64,000 nucleotides of DNA from Cymbomonas tetramitiformis (taxonomy: Eukaryota; Chlorophyta; Pyramimonadophyceae; Pyramimonadales; Pyramimonadaceae). Location of the stretch: contig LGRX02003595.1 in the NCBI GenBank assembly GCA_001247695.2, positions 1-64,000 of the forward strand, written 5' to 3'. Shown here in pieces: positions 45,101-54,007 of this stretch (positions are counted from its first letter, which is position 1; each line of letters begins with the position of its first letter). A program made the position numbers and the translations under genes. Under the pieces are notes generated by a model. The model worked only from the letters and a program-made list of their open reading frames with translations. It searched no databases and had not been told where the DNA came from.

Positions 45101-45833
45101 TGGTCGCCAACTCCATCGAGAGCCCCTGTGGCTTGCTCATGTCATCCTTCATCGGGGGAAACTCCACAGTTAGAAAGCCCAGCTTGATCGCCTCCTCCAT
45201 CGTGAGCCCCTCAGAGGACTTGCGCCTGGCCTCCTCAACTCGGGCGATCTGCGACAAGCTATCCTCAGGTGAGGGTGGTGGTTGCGATGTCCGCGTCGCT
45301 CCTGGCGTCTGACCTAGAGATACTTCGGCAGAAGGTTCTCCATCTTCAGCGTTTCCAGGCTGTGGCTGCTGCGTCTTAGCAACCACCGCGGGTATGGATA
45401 AGGATTGCGAGCTCTGCGTCGCTCCTGGCGTCTGACCTAGAGATACTTCAGCAGAAGATTCTCCACCAGCGTTTTCAGAGTGTAGCTGCTGCAACTTAGC
45501 AACCACTGCGTCGCTGATGGTCTGGGTAAGGTCCGCCACCCCCTGTGACCCAGCCACACTGTGATCACTGCCCGAGCCCGAACCTGCGCGTTCCGCCAGC
45601 CTGCGCTTCCTCGCTTTGGCGTCCCTCCTTGCTCTGGATCTCTCCGACATTTCAGAATTCGATGACGACGGTGAATTCGAGTCATGTCGATAAGGAAGAT
45701 CGTGGCGGTTCCAGCTGTAGGGTCCCAATGCAGCCCTCGAACGTCGGCGTCTGAGTGGAGGATGTCCATCCTCACGCGGCAGTGCGTACGATTCATTGCT
45801 GTCGTTGTCCGGGTACTGCGTCGCGTAGAACAC
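42129..45833 (-). CDS. gag: Ty3 ORF2: Gag with CCHC zinc knuckle
   Basis: About 1234 codons from the first sense codon after the UGA region. The first AUG in frame is the Met of MSERSRARR near residue 62. It contains a low-complexity N-terminal half with duplicated SAEVSLGQTPGAT units, a Pro/Gly/Val-rich central part, a helical capsid-like region in the last third, and the nucleocapsid knuckle CYACQSPDHLVRDC at about residue 1127. It would package the RNA genome. It is in the same frame as ORF1 and ends in overlap with ORF3. The capsid assignment rests on position before the knuckle. Confidence 0.85.
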   Translation of the reverse strand: MFYATQYPDNDSNESYALPREDGHPPLRRRRSRAALGPYSWNRHDLPYRHDSNSPSSSNSEMSERSRARRDAKARKRRLAERAGSGSGSDHSVAGSQGVADLTQTISDAVVAKLQQLHSENAGGESSAEVSLGQTPGATQSSQSLSIPAVVAKTQQPQPGNAEDGEPSAEVSLGQTPGATRTSQPPPSPEDSLSQIARVEEARRKSSEGLTMEEAIKLGFLTVEFPPMKDDMSKPQGLSMELATKLGFLSESHHAAVVTEMVGASNQVCDSTNPKSGTQRAEGRVAKVSFEMDNHADPPPSRRPYQMSVEELRKLRESIDPVHSDSQSGVACRQLARMRRSSLDTIVIDGSDSSPAVANDSIGTEEEQWRRISKEKWKAVDRKKAYDGAPRKSTGGMGVTSAHSPPRRSAEGGGPSGVPPDGGAEEGEDDEDQSEPPRRPPSGPPHYPPGGYSGSHRGRAMLVTAEGLSLWTPTPPGYSEFQFDMPTATGLASTGPFGVNLFYKALTLIGMPLTEYISAGGLVTGSPALLLSPAVPTYVMMVNKDAVDTVLHEYHRSPGGRGVVSPSWMEIPDWPLEEQISMLDRDCLAAWFEVQRSQWYVDECRRERNLPALEAPATPPSSSAAPSSSMVRAPSLSVALTNTPILNDPMVTRIPVATANPSTTLSAMIPHAGDSSVPSGVQPAGVPPALAAPPGLSNIGVPPGLAVQSGVPPVGHPSGIAVQPGTPCVGLNPGVAVHSGIPQISAAAAGSSAGGHGHSLHSGPHAPQHRSPYFAGPVAPHPHARPGLSPHAQVFNPRPPGQGEHDPGDKAAYLESKVQSNIDRLVEKLTRFPSAEKLSKEKAITELETFARNLHKLLNEKVVLRAFSQASCYAGEGRQSSVSEVLWTVTETALGTEQKEYMERAGGGSGTSEAWRLRYSDPDVFLGDLAVSTLPVAELQTLRDDLQIGQKKDETADAYHSRLTNRHKTVNFMAKVVQGCVQVSESEFSYIFWRGLTYTDKVGEELRRIKLDLSEPHVWEEKMKEEATPRDVTQAILKVLEIAKNIESRKEKKAAQAQSNRSGERTGRPWNSPSTSPSPSRSFFRSRSREPHRLMAATHAELAAAPTSARPSPPASTTTPTYPKRVRNCYACQSPDHLVRDCTDAVKLAAWKANAPPRLARNREQVAALFWALSRNEDTEWAPVELKAEIESLAEMDGEAVESLAALVGCSEQLAVIGAELRNSEEITISEEEG

Positions 45834-45845
45834 CTCGGTGCGCCC

Positions 45846-47093
45846 TCACTGTCCAACTTCCCCATCAGACTCCACATCGGGCGGTGACATCGGTACACCA
45901 GAACGGACCTCGCTGATCTCGGACGCCTCCGAAGCTGATACCATAAAGACGCCCGAGGTGGCGTTGCCCAGCTCCGACGCACGCACTGCTGACGCATCCT
46001 TCATGTCCTCCTCCGCTGCAGCTGATCCACCATCTGCTCCCGGCATCCCGTCAGCACGCACACTATCTGTAGCGTTTCCGTCATCAGTTGTACGCGTAGA
46101 TAATGTGTGCGCACGCACCTCGCCCAGCCCCGGCATTCCGTCCACACGCATACTATCTGTAGCGTTTCCGCCATCAGTTGTACGCGCAGATAATGTGTGC
46201 GCACGCACCTCGCCCAGCCCCGGCATTCCGTCCACACGCATACTATCTGTAGCGTTTCCGCCATCAGTTGTACGCGCAGATAATGTGTGCGCATGCACCT
46301 CGCCCAGCCGCAACGACGGTGAGTGTTCCCACTCCACACGCATAGGCAGCGGGTTCCCATAAGGAGGTCGGCCCTGTGTGTACCAGCCTTCACCCTGATA
46401 GGGTGTTGGGAATTGAACATTCCTGAAAGGGTAATGTCCAGTCCAGGTGTGTAATGGTAATGGCGCCGCTGCATCGGTGGGTGCAGCCGATGGTGTCATA
46501 TACTGCACCGGCTGATCCGCTGTCCACGGTGGTGGTATTGGCCCTCCTGGATATAAACTGCCGGGTGCAGCAGCTGGGAGGAAGTTAGCTGCTGCCATTG
46601 GTGATGCCCTATACATAGGGACTGCGAAGGCAGCAGGATCAGAGAACTGCGCACCATATTGCCCCGTTGTAGGCTGCCGAACATACCGTTCGGCAGTAGC
46701 AGCTCCCATGCCTGCGCCCGAAACTGCTGCTCCAGGATACCCGGACGATGGTGCAACGTGCCCTGCTTCAGAATGCGCCCAAAAGGGCGCAGCAGCAGCA
46801 GGATCAACAGCAGGTTGAGAATATGGTGCCACTGGCTGTGCTCCCGTCGGTGTGCCAAGGGAAGCTGCCGGCAGGTGGTGAGGATAATGGCTTACCGGAG
46901 GTAACCCAATATATACTCCTGACGAACCGACGGCTGAGGTGTGCTGTCCGTGTTGCATATAGTGTGCTCCAGAGGGCGCACCAGAACCGAGATATGGTAT
47001 CTCGGCATTAGCTTGATAAGCAGGATTGGTCTGTGGTGTGCCCCTGAATATACCACCCGACGTCTTATATGTGTACACGTCTGTGCCACTCAT
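45846..47093 (-). CDS. gag: Ty3 ORF1: N-terminal Gag-like protein
   Basis: 415 residues from ATG 47093 to the UGA at 45846-45848. Rich in Pro, Ala, Gly, Tyr and Gln in the first two thirds, then three tandem 30-residue repeats (REVRAHTLSARTTDGGNA type, 46080-46300) and an acidic end. No catalytic domain. ORF2 continues in the same frame directly after the UGA (CAG UGA GGG), so a readthrough Gag of about 1650 residues is possible. Alternatively, ORF1 is a separate protein or the UGA is a mutation. Confidence 0.75.
   Translation of the reverse strand: MSGTDVYTYKTSGGIFRGTPQTNPAYQANAEIPYLGSGAPSGAHYMQHGQHTSAVGSSGVYIGLPPVSHYPHHLPAASLGTPTGAQPVAPYSQPAVDPAAAAPFWAHSEAGHVAPSSGYPGAAVSGAGMGAATAERYVRQPTTGQYGAQFSDPAAFAVPMYRASPMAAANFLPAAAPGSLYPGGPIPPPWTADQPVQYMTPSAAPTDAAAPLPLHTWTGHYPFRNVQFPTPYQGEGWYTQGRPPYGNPLPMRVEWEHSPSLRLGEVHAHTLSARTTDGGNATDSMRVDGMPGLGEVRAHTLSARTTDGGNATDSMRVDGMPGLGEVRAHTLSTRTTDDGNATDSVRADGMPGADGGSAAAEEDMKDASAVRASELGNATSGVFMVSASEASEISEVRSGVPMSPPDVESDGEVGQ
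46080..46300 (-). repeat. 90-bp in-frame tandem repeats within Ty3 ORF1
   Basis: Two and a half to three units, each with ctatctgtagcgtttccg, cagataatgtgtgcgca and cctcgcccagcc (+ strand). The period is a multiple of three and the frame is kept throughout. Confidence 0.9.
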
Positions 47094-47727
47094 AGCCCGA
47101 GTCCAGATATATATATACGACGTCAACTACACAGAACGGTCCACCCAGTAGGTTGTCGTTACGTTGAAAACAGTCCCAACCCGTGCAGGATGGGTTTGTG
47201 TGCGCCACACACGAAGCCGTTTTTCGTTTCCGACCACTAAGAATACTATACTAGAATGATATTCTGTGTCCAGAAAAGCCGTTTACGTTTGCTAGACGTC
47301 ACCGTACGAATACCGTGTCCTGAGTATTAAGAGCTGAAGGAGACGACATACTGCATACTACCGTGAGTTTCCGTGCATTCCAGATAATTTCCGTCAATAT
47401 ACATATTGTCCAGGTATAAGTAAACGTCGTTGCAGGGTTGTATTGCCGATCTGAGCATATTTTTCAAAAACCGATGAACGACATGTTTGACCGTCCACAG
47501 TGTGAAAATAAGCGCCGAACCTGTCCTGAACGATATATGATCTCTAGAGGCTCGTAGTCGTCAGAAATACTTTTCCATGGATAAGTTTGACATATACAAA
47601 CGGAAAATAATGACTAAGAGCTCATCTCCCCCCCAGAACATACTGTGCGCATGGAAGTCGCTTACGCTGAAGAAAGCCGAGTGCTGTTATCCCGCGCGAA
47701 TAGCATAATTGAAGGCAGCACTCGCCA
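47094..47727 (-). other. Ty3 5' untranslated leader
   Basis: A roughly 630-nt AT-rich stretch between the primer site and ORF1, without a convincing ORF. In related elements this part carries packaging and dimerisation signals; none can be pinpointed here. Confidence 0.6.
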
Positions 47728-47739
47728 CATCTGATACCA
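47728..47739 (-). promoter_or_regulatory. Primer-binding site, initiator-Met tRNA type
   Basis: On the - strand, three bases inside the 5' LTR, the sequence TGGTATCAGATG matches the complement of the 3' end of eukaryotic initiator methionine tRNA (TGGTATCAGA). This fixes the - orientation of the element. Confidence 0.9.
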
Positions 47740-47742
47740 ATT

Positions 47743-48205
47743 TGTCACGGGCATACAAATGCATATACGAAGTTTCAGAGTAATCGGATACGAATCGATA
47801 TATATCACAACCGGTGATTATGCAATACGGCCCGTGTTACGAAAACATTTTTATTCTGTAACAAAGCTCCCAAAGGAATCGTGTTTCATCACTATATAGC
47901 ACAGGCTGTTCGGCTAGTTTCTCTCGTCACAGGAATCCCTGTTTTTCCCCAACCTGCGCCGCCATAAATGTCATCTCTATTGTCATCTGTCACGGTATTG
48001 TACCAACACCGTTGATTCTGTCTTAATCGTTCCTAATAATATTTCTATCGTTCACGATTCTGCCAGAGAGATAACATTTACTGATTTTGCATTCTTCATC
48101 CACGATCTCAGATTCCCTATCAATATTTCTCCCAATATGCCGGTAATCTGAATCGGATCCCCCTTCCGTGGGGGTAATTGGCAGTCTATCGTGCCCCCTG
48201 GCACA
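47743..48205 (-). repeat. 5' LTR of the Ty3 element
   Basis: 463 bp, the same length as the 3' LTR and nearly identical to it. It should contain the promoter, but a TATA box could not be chosen with confidence in the AT-rich sequence. Confidence 0.95.
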
Positions 48206-48210
48206 GTAAA
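48206..48210. other. 5-bp target-site duplication (GTAAA), right
   Basis: Matches 34450-34454. Confidence 0.95.
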
Positions 48211-48408
48211 GGGGTGGAAAGCACTTTGATCATCCGCAGCGAATACAGTAGTATCACTCAATAGTCGAATACGGCCGCCCACAACGCTCTTGCCACAAAC
48301 GGTAGCCCCGTCTGCCCCTTCCAAGACCTCACCAAAACCTGAAAAATTAACAACAAACATCCTAAAATTATAACCTGAAGTGCCCAATCGAGTTAAAGCT
48401 TCAAGCAT
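48206..48408 (-). pseudogene. 5' half of the small gene split by the Ty3 element
   Basis: The ATG is at 48408 on the - strand and the frame runs to the insertion point. It encodes a hydrophobic-rich N-terminal part (NFRMFVVNFSGFGEVLEG) with no recognised family. The remaining codons are at 34206-34454. The upstream neighbour is the 88-bp tandem array, whose first degenerate unit lies just 5' of the ATG. The interruption probably inactivates the gene unless another copy exists elsewhere. Confidence 0.6.
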
Positions 48409-48419
48409 TTGCGATCCAG

Positions 48420-49850
48420 CGTCAACGGGCTACTGCTTCGCGTGAAATCAGGGCTCAGGCCAAAGGACTGGAGGAGAGGGCTGCCATCGATCCCAAGGGA
48501 ACTGCACAGTGAAGTGCAGCCTAAGGCGGTCGCCAGTAAGGCGCAGGCCGAGGGACTGGAGCAAAGGGCTGCCATCGATGCCAGGGGAGCTGCACTGTGA
48601 GGTGCAGCATATGTAAGGCGGTCGCCAGTAAGGCACAGGCCAAGGAACTGGAGCATAGGGCTGCCATCGATGCCAAGGGAACTGCACTGTGAGGTGCAGC
48701 CTAAGGCGGTCGCCAGTGAGGCGCAGGCCGGAGGGACTGGAGCAGAGGGCTGCCGTCGATGCCAGGGGAGCTTCACTATGAAGTGAAGCCTAAGGCGGTC
48801 GCCAGTGAGGCGCATCCCGAGGGACTGGAGCAGAGGGCTGTCATCGATGTCACAGTAGCTGCACGGTTAGGTGCTCTATTCTCATTCGTCAGGTCATGGG
48901 TGTCCCGAGTGAAACGGCCGAGTGACACGGTCGAGTGACACGGCCGAGTAACACGCTGCGTGGACCCAACTGCAATGCATGAACTGGAAGAGAGGGCTGC
49001 CATCGATGCCAAGGGAACTGCACTGTGAAGTGCAGCTTAAGACGGTCGCCAGTAAGGCGCATCCCGAGGGACTGGAGGAGAGGGCTGCCATCGATGCCAA
49101 GGGAGCCGCACTGTGAGGTGCAGCCTAATAAGGCGGTCGCCAGTAAGGCGCAGGCCGAGGGACTGGAGCAGAGGGCTGCCATCGATACCAAGGGAACTGC
49201 ACTGTGAGGTGCAGCCTAAGGCGGTCGCCAGTGAGGCGCAAGCCGAGGGACTGGAGCATAGGGCTGCCATCGATGCCAGGGGAGCCGCACTGTGAAGTGC
49301 AGCCTAAGGCGGTCGCCAGTGAGGCGCAGGCCGAGGGACTGGAGCAGAGGGCTGCCATCGATGCCAGGGGAGCCGCACTGTGAGGTGCAGTCTAAGGCGG
49401 TCGCCAGTGAGGCGCAGGCCGAGGGACTGGAGCAGAGGGCTGCCATCGATGCCAGGGGAGCTGCACTGTGAGGTGCAGCCTAAGGCGGTCGCCAGTGAGG
49501 CGCAGGCCGAGGGACTGGAGCAGAGGGCTGCCATCGATGCCAGGGGAGCTGCATTGTGAAGTGCAGCCTAAGGCGGTCGCCAGTGAGGCGCAGGCCGAGG
49601 GACTGGGGCATAGGGCTGCCATCGATGCCAGGGGAGCTGCACTGTGAGGTGCAGCCTAAGGCGGTCGCCAGTGAGGCGCATGCCGAGGGACTGGAGGAGA
49701 GGGCTGCCATCGATGCCAGGTTAGTTGCACGGTGAAGTGCAGCTTAAGACGGTCGCCAGTGAGGCGCAGGCCAAGGGACTGGAGGAGAGGGCTGCCATCG
49801 ATGCGGGAGCTGCACTGTGAGGTGCTGTCTAAGGCGGTCGTGGTTTGGTC
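48420..49850. repeat. 88-bp tandem array, about 16 units
   Basis: Each unit contains gaggcgcaggccgagggact, ggagcagagggctgccatcg and gcactgtgaggtgcagccta. Outer units are degenerate; units between about 49120 and 49720 are almost identical. In + translation most units read AQAEGLEQRAAIDARGAAL then stop, and the least repetitive edge unit (48410-48510) extends this as an open helical stretch, so the array may have grown from coding sequence. The 88-bp period is not a multiple of three, so it cannot encode one continuous repeat protein. Confidence 0.95.
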
Positions 49851-49992
49851 TTATATTTAGAGTGGCAGTTAGGTGGTCCCTAGTGTAGCGTGGCAGTTAG
49901 TTGGTGCTTGATGTTGCGTGGCATTTTAAAAGCCCCTGGTCGCACAACGCACCCAGGACATACACCGCACCTTGTCACCCTTTCCCACTATC

Positions 49993-50208
49993 ATGGTTCA
50001 ATTTCAACTTTACTGGTTCACTTCACTTTCTACACAGCAGCTTGTGTCGGTTTCCTTATTGGGCTACATTGTAATAGCTATAATGATTATTACCATGATT
50101 AGATTCATGAAAAGTGTCGTTAAGGTCGCCTATCATTATAAGCCTGATATCGTTATAGGACTTATCATTATGGGTCTTACTGTATTGTACACACCTTCCA
50201 CTGGCTGA
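49993..50208 (+). CDS. Small hypothetical membrane protein
   Basis: 71 codons from ATG 49993. Two strongly hydrophobic segments (SLLGYIVIAIMIITMI and DIVIGLIIMGLTVLY) are separated by a short basic loop, the layout of a two-helix membrane protein. No family is recognised. Its last 73 bases overlap the 3' end of the - strand frame at 50136-50953, so only one of the two may be real at that end. Upstream is the 88-bp array. Confidence 0.4.
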   Translation: MVQFQLYWFTSLSTQQLVSVSLLGYIVIAIMIITMIRFMKSVVKVAYHYKPDIVIGLIIMGLTVLYTPSTG

Positions 50209-50953
50209 AGGTTTCCATTGATACGCGCTATGTTGAAGCTGTGGGAGACTACATCGTTGATGAAATAGAAACGACCGCCTTGACCACGAGTAGCCAGGCG
50301 ACTCAGCTTAACAAGTCTCCCAAACATTTCCACATTGAAGTTTGCAGCAATCTGCTCCAGGAATCTGCTATCAGCGCAAAACTCGATAATCCAAGTTTCA
50401 TGTAGTTGACTTTCAGGGGAGTTTCGTGTCGGTTGCTTAGCCGCAACATCCAAGACCACGTTCAATATGTCACTAGCACACTCAGTCGCACAGTCGCCAC
50501 ACAAGGCACACAGTTCATCTCGGACATGCCGTTCTGACATCCCCACAGGAATCTGAGATAACCTGATGCTCCACACCGATGATACTTGAGTTCTACCCTC
50601 TTGGCCGCATAAGTACTTGAGGGGTACTGCGTGCTGAAGTTTCAAGCTGCTGTAGGACTGAAGCAAACGCTCTGCAGAAGCGTTGATCTCTTTGTTAATA
50701 GGAAGCCTGGGCATGGTGACCCCTCGGAATATGCGGACCATTTTACGGCGGTTCACTACTGCTGTGAATCGGACTTGCATACCGAAGATATCAAATGGCG
50801 CACGAGAAATACTTGCCACAATAGAGGAGTTTCGAAACGTGCAAATGAAGCTGTTACCAAATCCATGTTGACGATGCACAACGAACTCGCACTGTCCAGC
50901 AGAAAAGCCATAACTTGTAGTCAAGTGCTCAAGGATTGCGGAAAAAAGGTTAT
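50136..50953 (-). CDS. Hypothetical protein, probably the 3' part of a broken gene
   Basis: About 262 codons from the first possible start; open upstream to the edge of the DNA element at 50957. Protein-like composition with a CALCGDCATEC cysteine cluster. A segment with alternating hydrophobics (SVWSIRLSQIPVGMSE then ILNVVLDV and ETWIIEF) loosely resembles an RNA-recognition fold, but the match is weak. No start codon in good position is seen, which supports its being the downstream part of a gene interrupted by the element at 50957-54536; the upstream part may be 54537-55668. The two frames do not join directly (offset by one base). Confidence 0.45.
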
Positions 50954-51479
50954 CGAGGAATAGAAAACTCCAAAATGGGGAATAGAAATTTCGATCTGTT
51001 TTTGGGGAATAGATTATATGTCACATGTAACCATGCTTAAATCGAGCGCCAAAAAAAAAAATACAAGCAGTCTGACTAGCGTACTCGGTACCCCGGAGGT
51101 ACAAGCGCAAGCGGTTCAGCGTGTGCAATATTTTGCGTCTGGCACACACCCTTCTTCTAAACAATTTTTTGCATGTAGCATGAGACATAATTTTTTCCAC
51201 CATTCGATTCTAAAGCGTTTGTATTCATTAGGTGAATACCTTTCGTTTGAGCTATCGATTGGCCCCATCCGCAACCGCATCAGCTTAGCCTTCGCGACTG
51301 CCAGCTAAGTTGGTGCGGTGTGAGATGGTTTCAACCACTTGCGGCTTTGCATAATAGGGGTTTTCGTGAGAATCTTCTCACGAAACTTGGCAGTGATATT
51401 GTTCATATCAATATCAGTGCACCCTCAAGAGCATATGGCAAGCCGTTGAGTATATTAAAGACGGCCGCGTGCTGGCATG

Positions 51480-52360
51480 ATGCCTTTTGGGTTTGAAACC
51501 CAAACCCAAACATGCCAAACAGCGAAGGGCTTCCCGTGAGTTCCAGCGCACGTAACTTTGCAAAATATAATGATAAGATGCATATATTTCACTTTCCTGA
51601 AGTGCAAGTTTGGCGATAGCTTGTGCGCGAAGTTAACATATTATTTCTTTGACCCAGATTTATGAGTTTGTATATCACGCTAAAATCTGTGTCAAAGAAA
51701 TAGTAATACCATTTTGCGCACAGACTTTCTTAGACCTTGTGCTTCGAATATATCAAAGATAATTATCTTGGCAATATTTCTACGCAGTTACGTGCGCTAG
51801 AACGCACGGGAAGCCCTTCGCTGTTTAGCGTGTATTGGATTTGGAAACATTCGAACCCAAGCCCAATAGATCTGCCAAAGAAATAAATTGATGGTTTTGC
51901 CAACAAGTTATCTCAAACCTTGAGCTTCTGAGAACTGAAAGATATGTGTCTTGTAAATATGTGTGCATAGTTTCGCGCGCTATAACGCACGGGAATTGCT
52001 TTTCAGTTTGGCATGTATTGGGTTTGGGTAAACTCGAACACAAACCCAATAAATCTCCAAAGAAATAAATTGATGGCTTCGTGCACAAGGCTTTTGAGGC
52101 CTTAGGCCTTTGGCAACTAAAAGATATATATCTTAGTGATACTTTTGCAAAGTTACGTGCGCTGGAACTCACGGGAAGCTCTTTGCTGTTTGGCATGTTT
52201 GGGTTTGGGTTTGCATGTACCCAAACCCATTATGTGTAGCACGCGTTTTGCGCATAGCTTACATCAGAGGTTGTGCGTTTGAGGGTGCACCAATATTGCT
52301 GTTAGCAATATTGGTGCCAAGTATCGTGCGCTAGAACGCACGAGAACCCCTCCGCTGTTT
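51480..52360. repeat. ~180-bp repeats with one inverted member inside the DNA element
   Basis: A motif of the form cgtgcgct-gaac-cacgggaag, ctgtttggcatgt, gggtttggg occurs at about 51789, 51972, 52155 and, shorter, 52328 in direct orientation (spacing about 183, 183 and 173), and once inverted at about 51485-51560. Between them lie related AT-rich segments with caaagaaataaattgatgg. Confidence 0.75.
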
Positions 52361-52586
52361 GAGTTTTGATGCGATGTGCATGAAAGTTATAAGGGCCTCT
52401 CAGCTTAGCTCGCAGTCGCGACTGCAAACTGAGCTGATGCGGCCACGGATCGGCTCAGTCAAGAGCTCAAAAAACTCCTACCTAAGAGTCTAAATGATAT
52501 ATCTATGTGCATTACGAACGTTGGAAAATGTTTTCCCAATCTAATTTACTCGCAAACAGTGTGGGGTATACATACGTGCAGTGAAA

Positions 52587-52646
52587 TATTCACGGCCGTG
52601 AATTTAATATTCACGGCCGTGAAATTAATATTCACGGCCGTGAATT
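52587..52646. repeat. Three consecutive copies of the palindrome ATTCACGGCCGTGAAT
   Basis: Perfect 16-bp palindromes separated by a few A/T bases. Such a spacing could bind a dimeric protein in series; this is inference. Confidence 0.9.
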
Positions 52647-52741
52647 CCAGATTCGGGAGGGCGTAAACCGTACAGTACGTTTATGTGAGAACTGAAGTCG
52701 GCTTGGTTGCAAAGACCTGTCTGGTATTTTCTCCAGGTATT

Positions 52742-53222
52742 TTCAGACGTGTTCCCAAAGTGACCAAAAACCGAACGATCGGCGATCGAACGGTTTTGGT
52801 CACTTTGGGAGTGAGATCGTGAGTTTAGGCTTGGTGACAACACGCGAAACAACACTGAGTATTTTCAGACGTGTTCCCAAAGTGACCAAAAACCGAACGA
52901 TCGGCGATCGAACGGTTTTTGGTCACTTTGGGAGTAAGATCGTGAGTTTAGGCTTGGTGACAACACGCGAGACAACACTGAGTATTTTCAGACGTGTTCC
53001 CAAAGTGACCAAAAACCGAACGATCGGCGATCGAACGGTTTTTGGTCACTTTGGGAGTAAGATCGCGAGTTTAGGCTTGGTGACAACACGCGAGACAACA
53101 CTGAGTATTTTCAGACGCGTTCCCAAAGTGACCAAAAACCGAACGATCGGCGATCGAACGGTTTTTGGTCACTTTGGGAGTGAGATCGTGAGTTTCTAAG
53201 GCATGGTGACAACACGCGAGAC
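52742..53222. repeat. Four 123-bp tandem repeats, each with a long palindrome
   Basis: Each unit contains cccaaagtgaccaaaaaccg, a central cgatcggcgatcg and then the inverse of the first arm, so each can fold into a ~55-nt hairpin. The rest of each unit reads gtttaggcttggtgacaaca. The first unit has one T fewer in the right arm. Units 2-4 keep an open + frame (52819-53199, 126 codons of a 41-residue repeat), because 123 is divisible by three and the palindrome lacks stops. Confidence 0.9.
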
Positions 53223-54007
53223 AACACTCAGTGTTTAAGTATTACCAGTGTTTAAGTATTACCGTCTGAAAATACTTAGAGAAAATACTCACTGTTTGAT
53301 TTGTTAAATATGCAATTTTAACTAAAGGCGGAAGGCTTTCTCTCCGGGAGTGTGCCCCTGTCCAGCGAAATAAAGATCTCTAAGATTGAATACTAATCTG
53401 AGTAATCTTTTGCTTCAAAATATTATCACATATTCCTACTTAGTATGATGTAAGTACCCGTTTCGCTTCAAAGAAGATGAAACCCCATAGCGCAACTATT
53501 GCGGGTTTCAAATTCCTTAAATTCCACCCGCTTCCGCCAAATGAACGCGTCATCCCACAACGAGATGTGTGGTTGACCGTTCAGTTTGTGCAATTTGTTT
53601 AGGGAAAACAACGCATACGAAATACTATTTTTGCTAACGCTTCCCTCATCCGTTGCCCAGGCTCTCTTGCAAACGAGCGCGCGAATGAGGGAAGAAACGC
53701 CTAGCGGAAACGTGGACGCGGTTGACATCCGCGTTTCCGCTAGAGGTGAAATTGCACTGCCAAACGGTCAGTATGTGTTTATTATGCTTATATGATATGC
53801 GTGATATGTTCATGCTGTGCAGGATGCGTCCCTGTTGGGCGTGAGTCGAGTTGGCTGGCTCGAATCACGCCCATGATTACCCCCCTCACAAGAACCGTCA
53901 AGCATCCTAGATTCCGAACGGATCTTGCTTCCAACCCATTCTAATTTGAGCAGAATTGCCTGCACACTCGGTATCGTGGTCAGGAACTCGCGTAGAATTA
54001 CGTATCC

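Larger units (their letters stand above)
34455..48205 (-). mobile_element. Complete Ty3/gypsy LTR retrotransposon encoding two DNA-methyltransferase-like domains
   Basis: A 13,751-bp element with GTAAA target duplications. The LTRs are 463 bp, with TG...CA ends, and differ at two positions by eye, implying recent insertion. On the - strand the order is 5' LTR, primer site, ~630-nt leader, ORF1 (47093-45846), ORF2 with a CCHC knuckle (45833-42129), ORF3 with protease and reverse transcriptase (42184-38759), ORF4 with the RNase H end, Dam-like domain, integrase, chromodomain-like segment and C5 methyltransferase (38901-34930), polypurine tract, 3' LTR. RT before integrase places it in Ty3/gypsy. 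ORF1 and ORF2 share a frame separated by one UGA; ORF2 to ORF3 and ORF3 to ORF4 each need a +1 shift. Typical gypsy elements are 5-8 kb, so this one is unusually large. Confidence 0.95.

Noticed and set aside
48393..49710. Many 60-80-codon frames on both strands in the 88-bp array
   Set aside because: They are the same repeat read in different registers, with a period not divisible by three.
48420..49850. 88-bp array as a CRISPR array
   Set aside because: Units are contiguous and homologous over their whole length, with no unique spacers, and the genome is eukaryotic.
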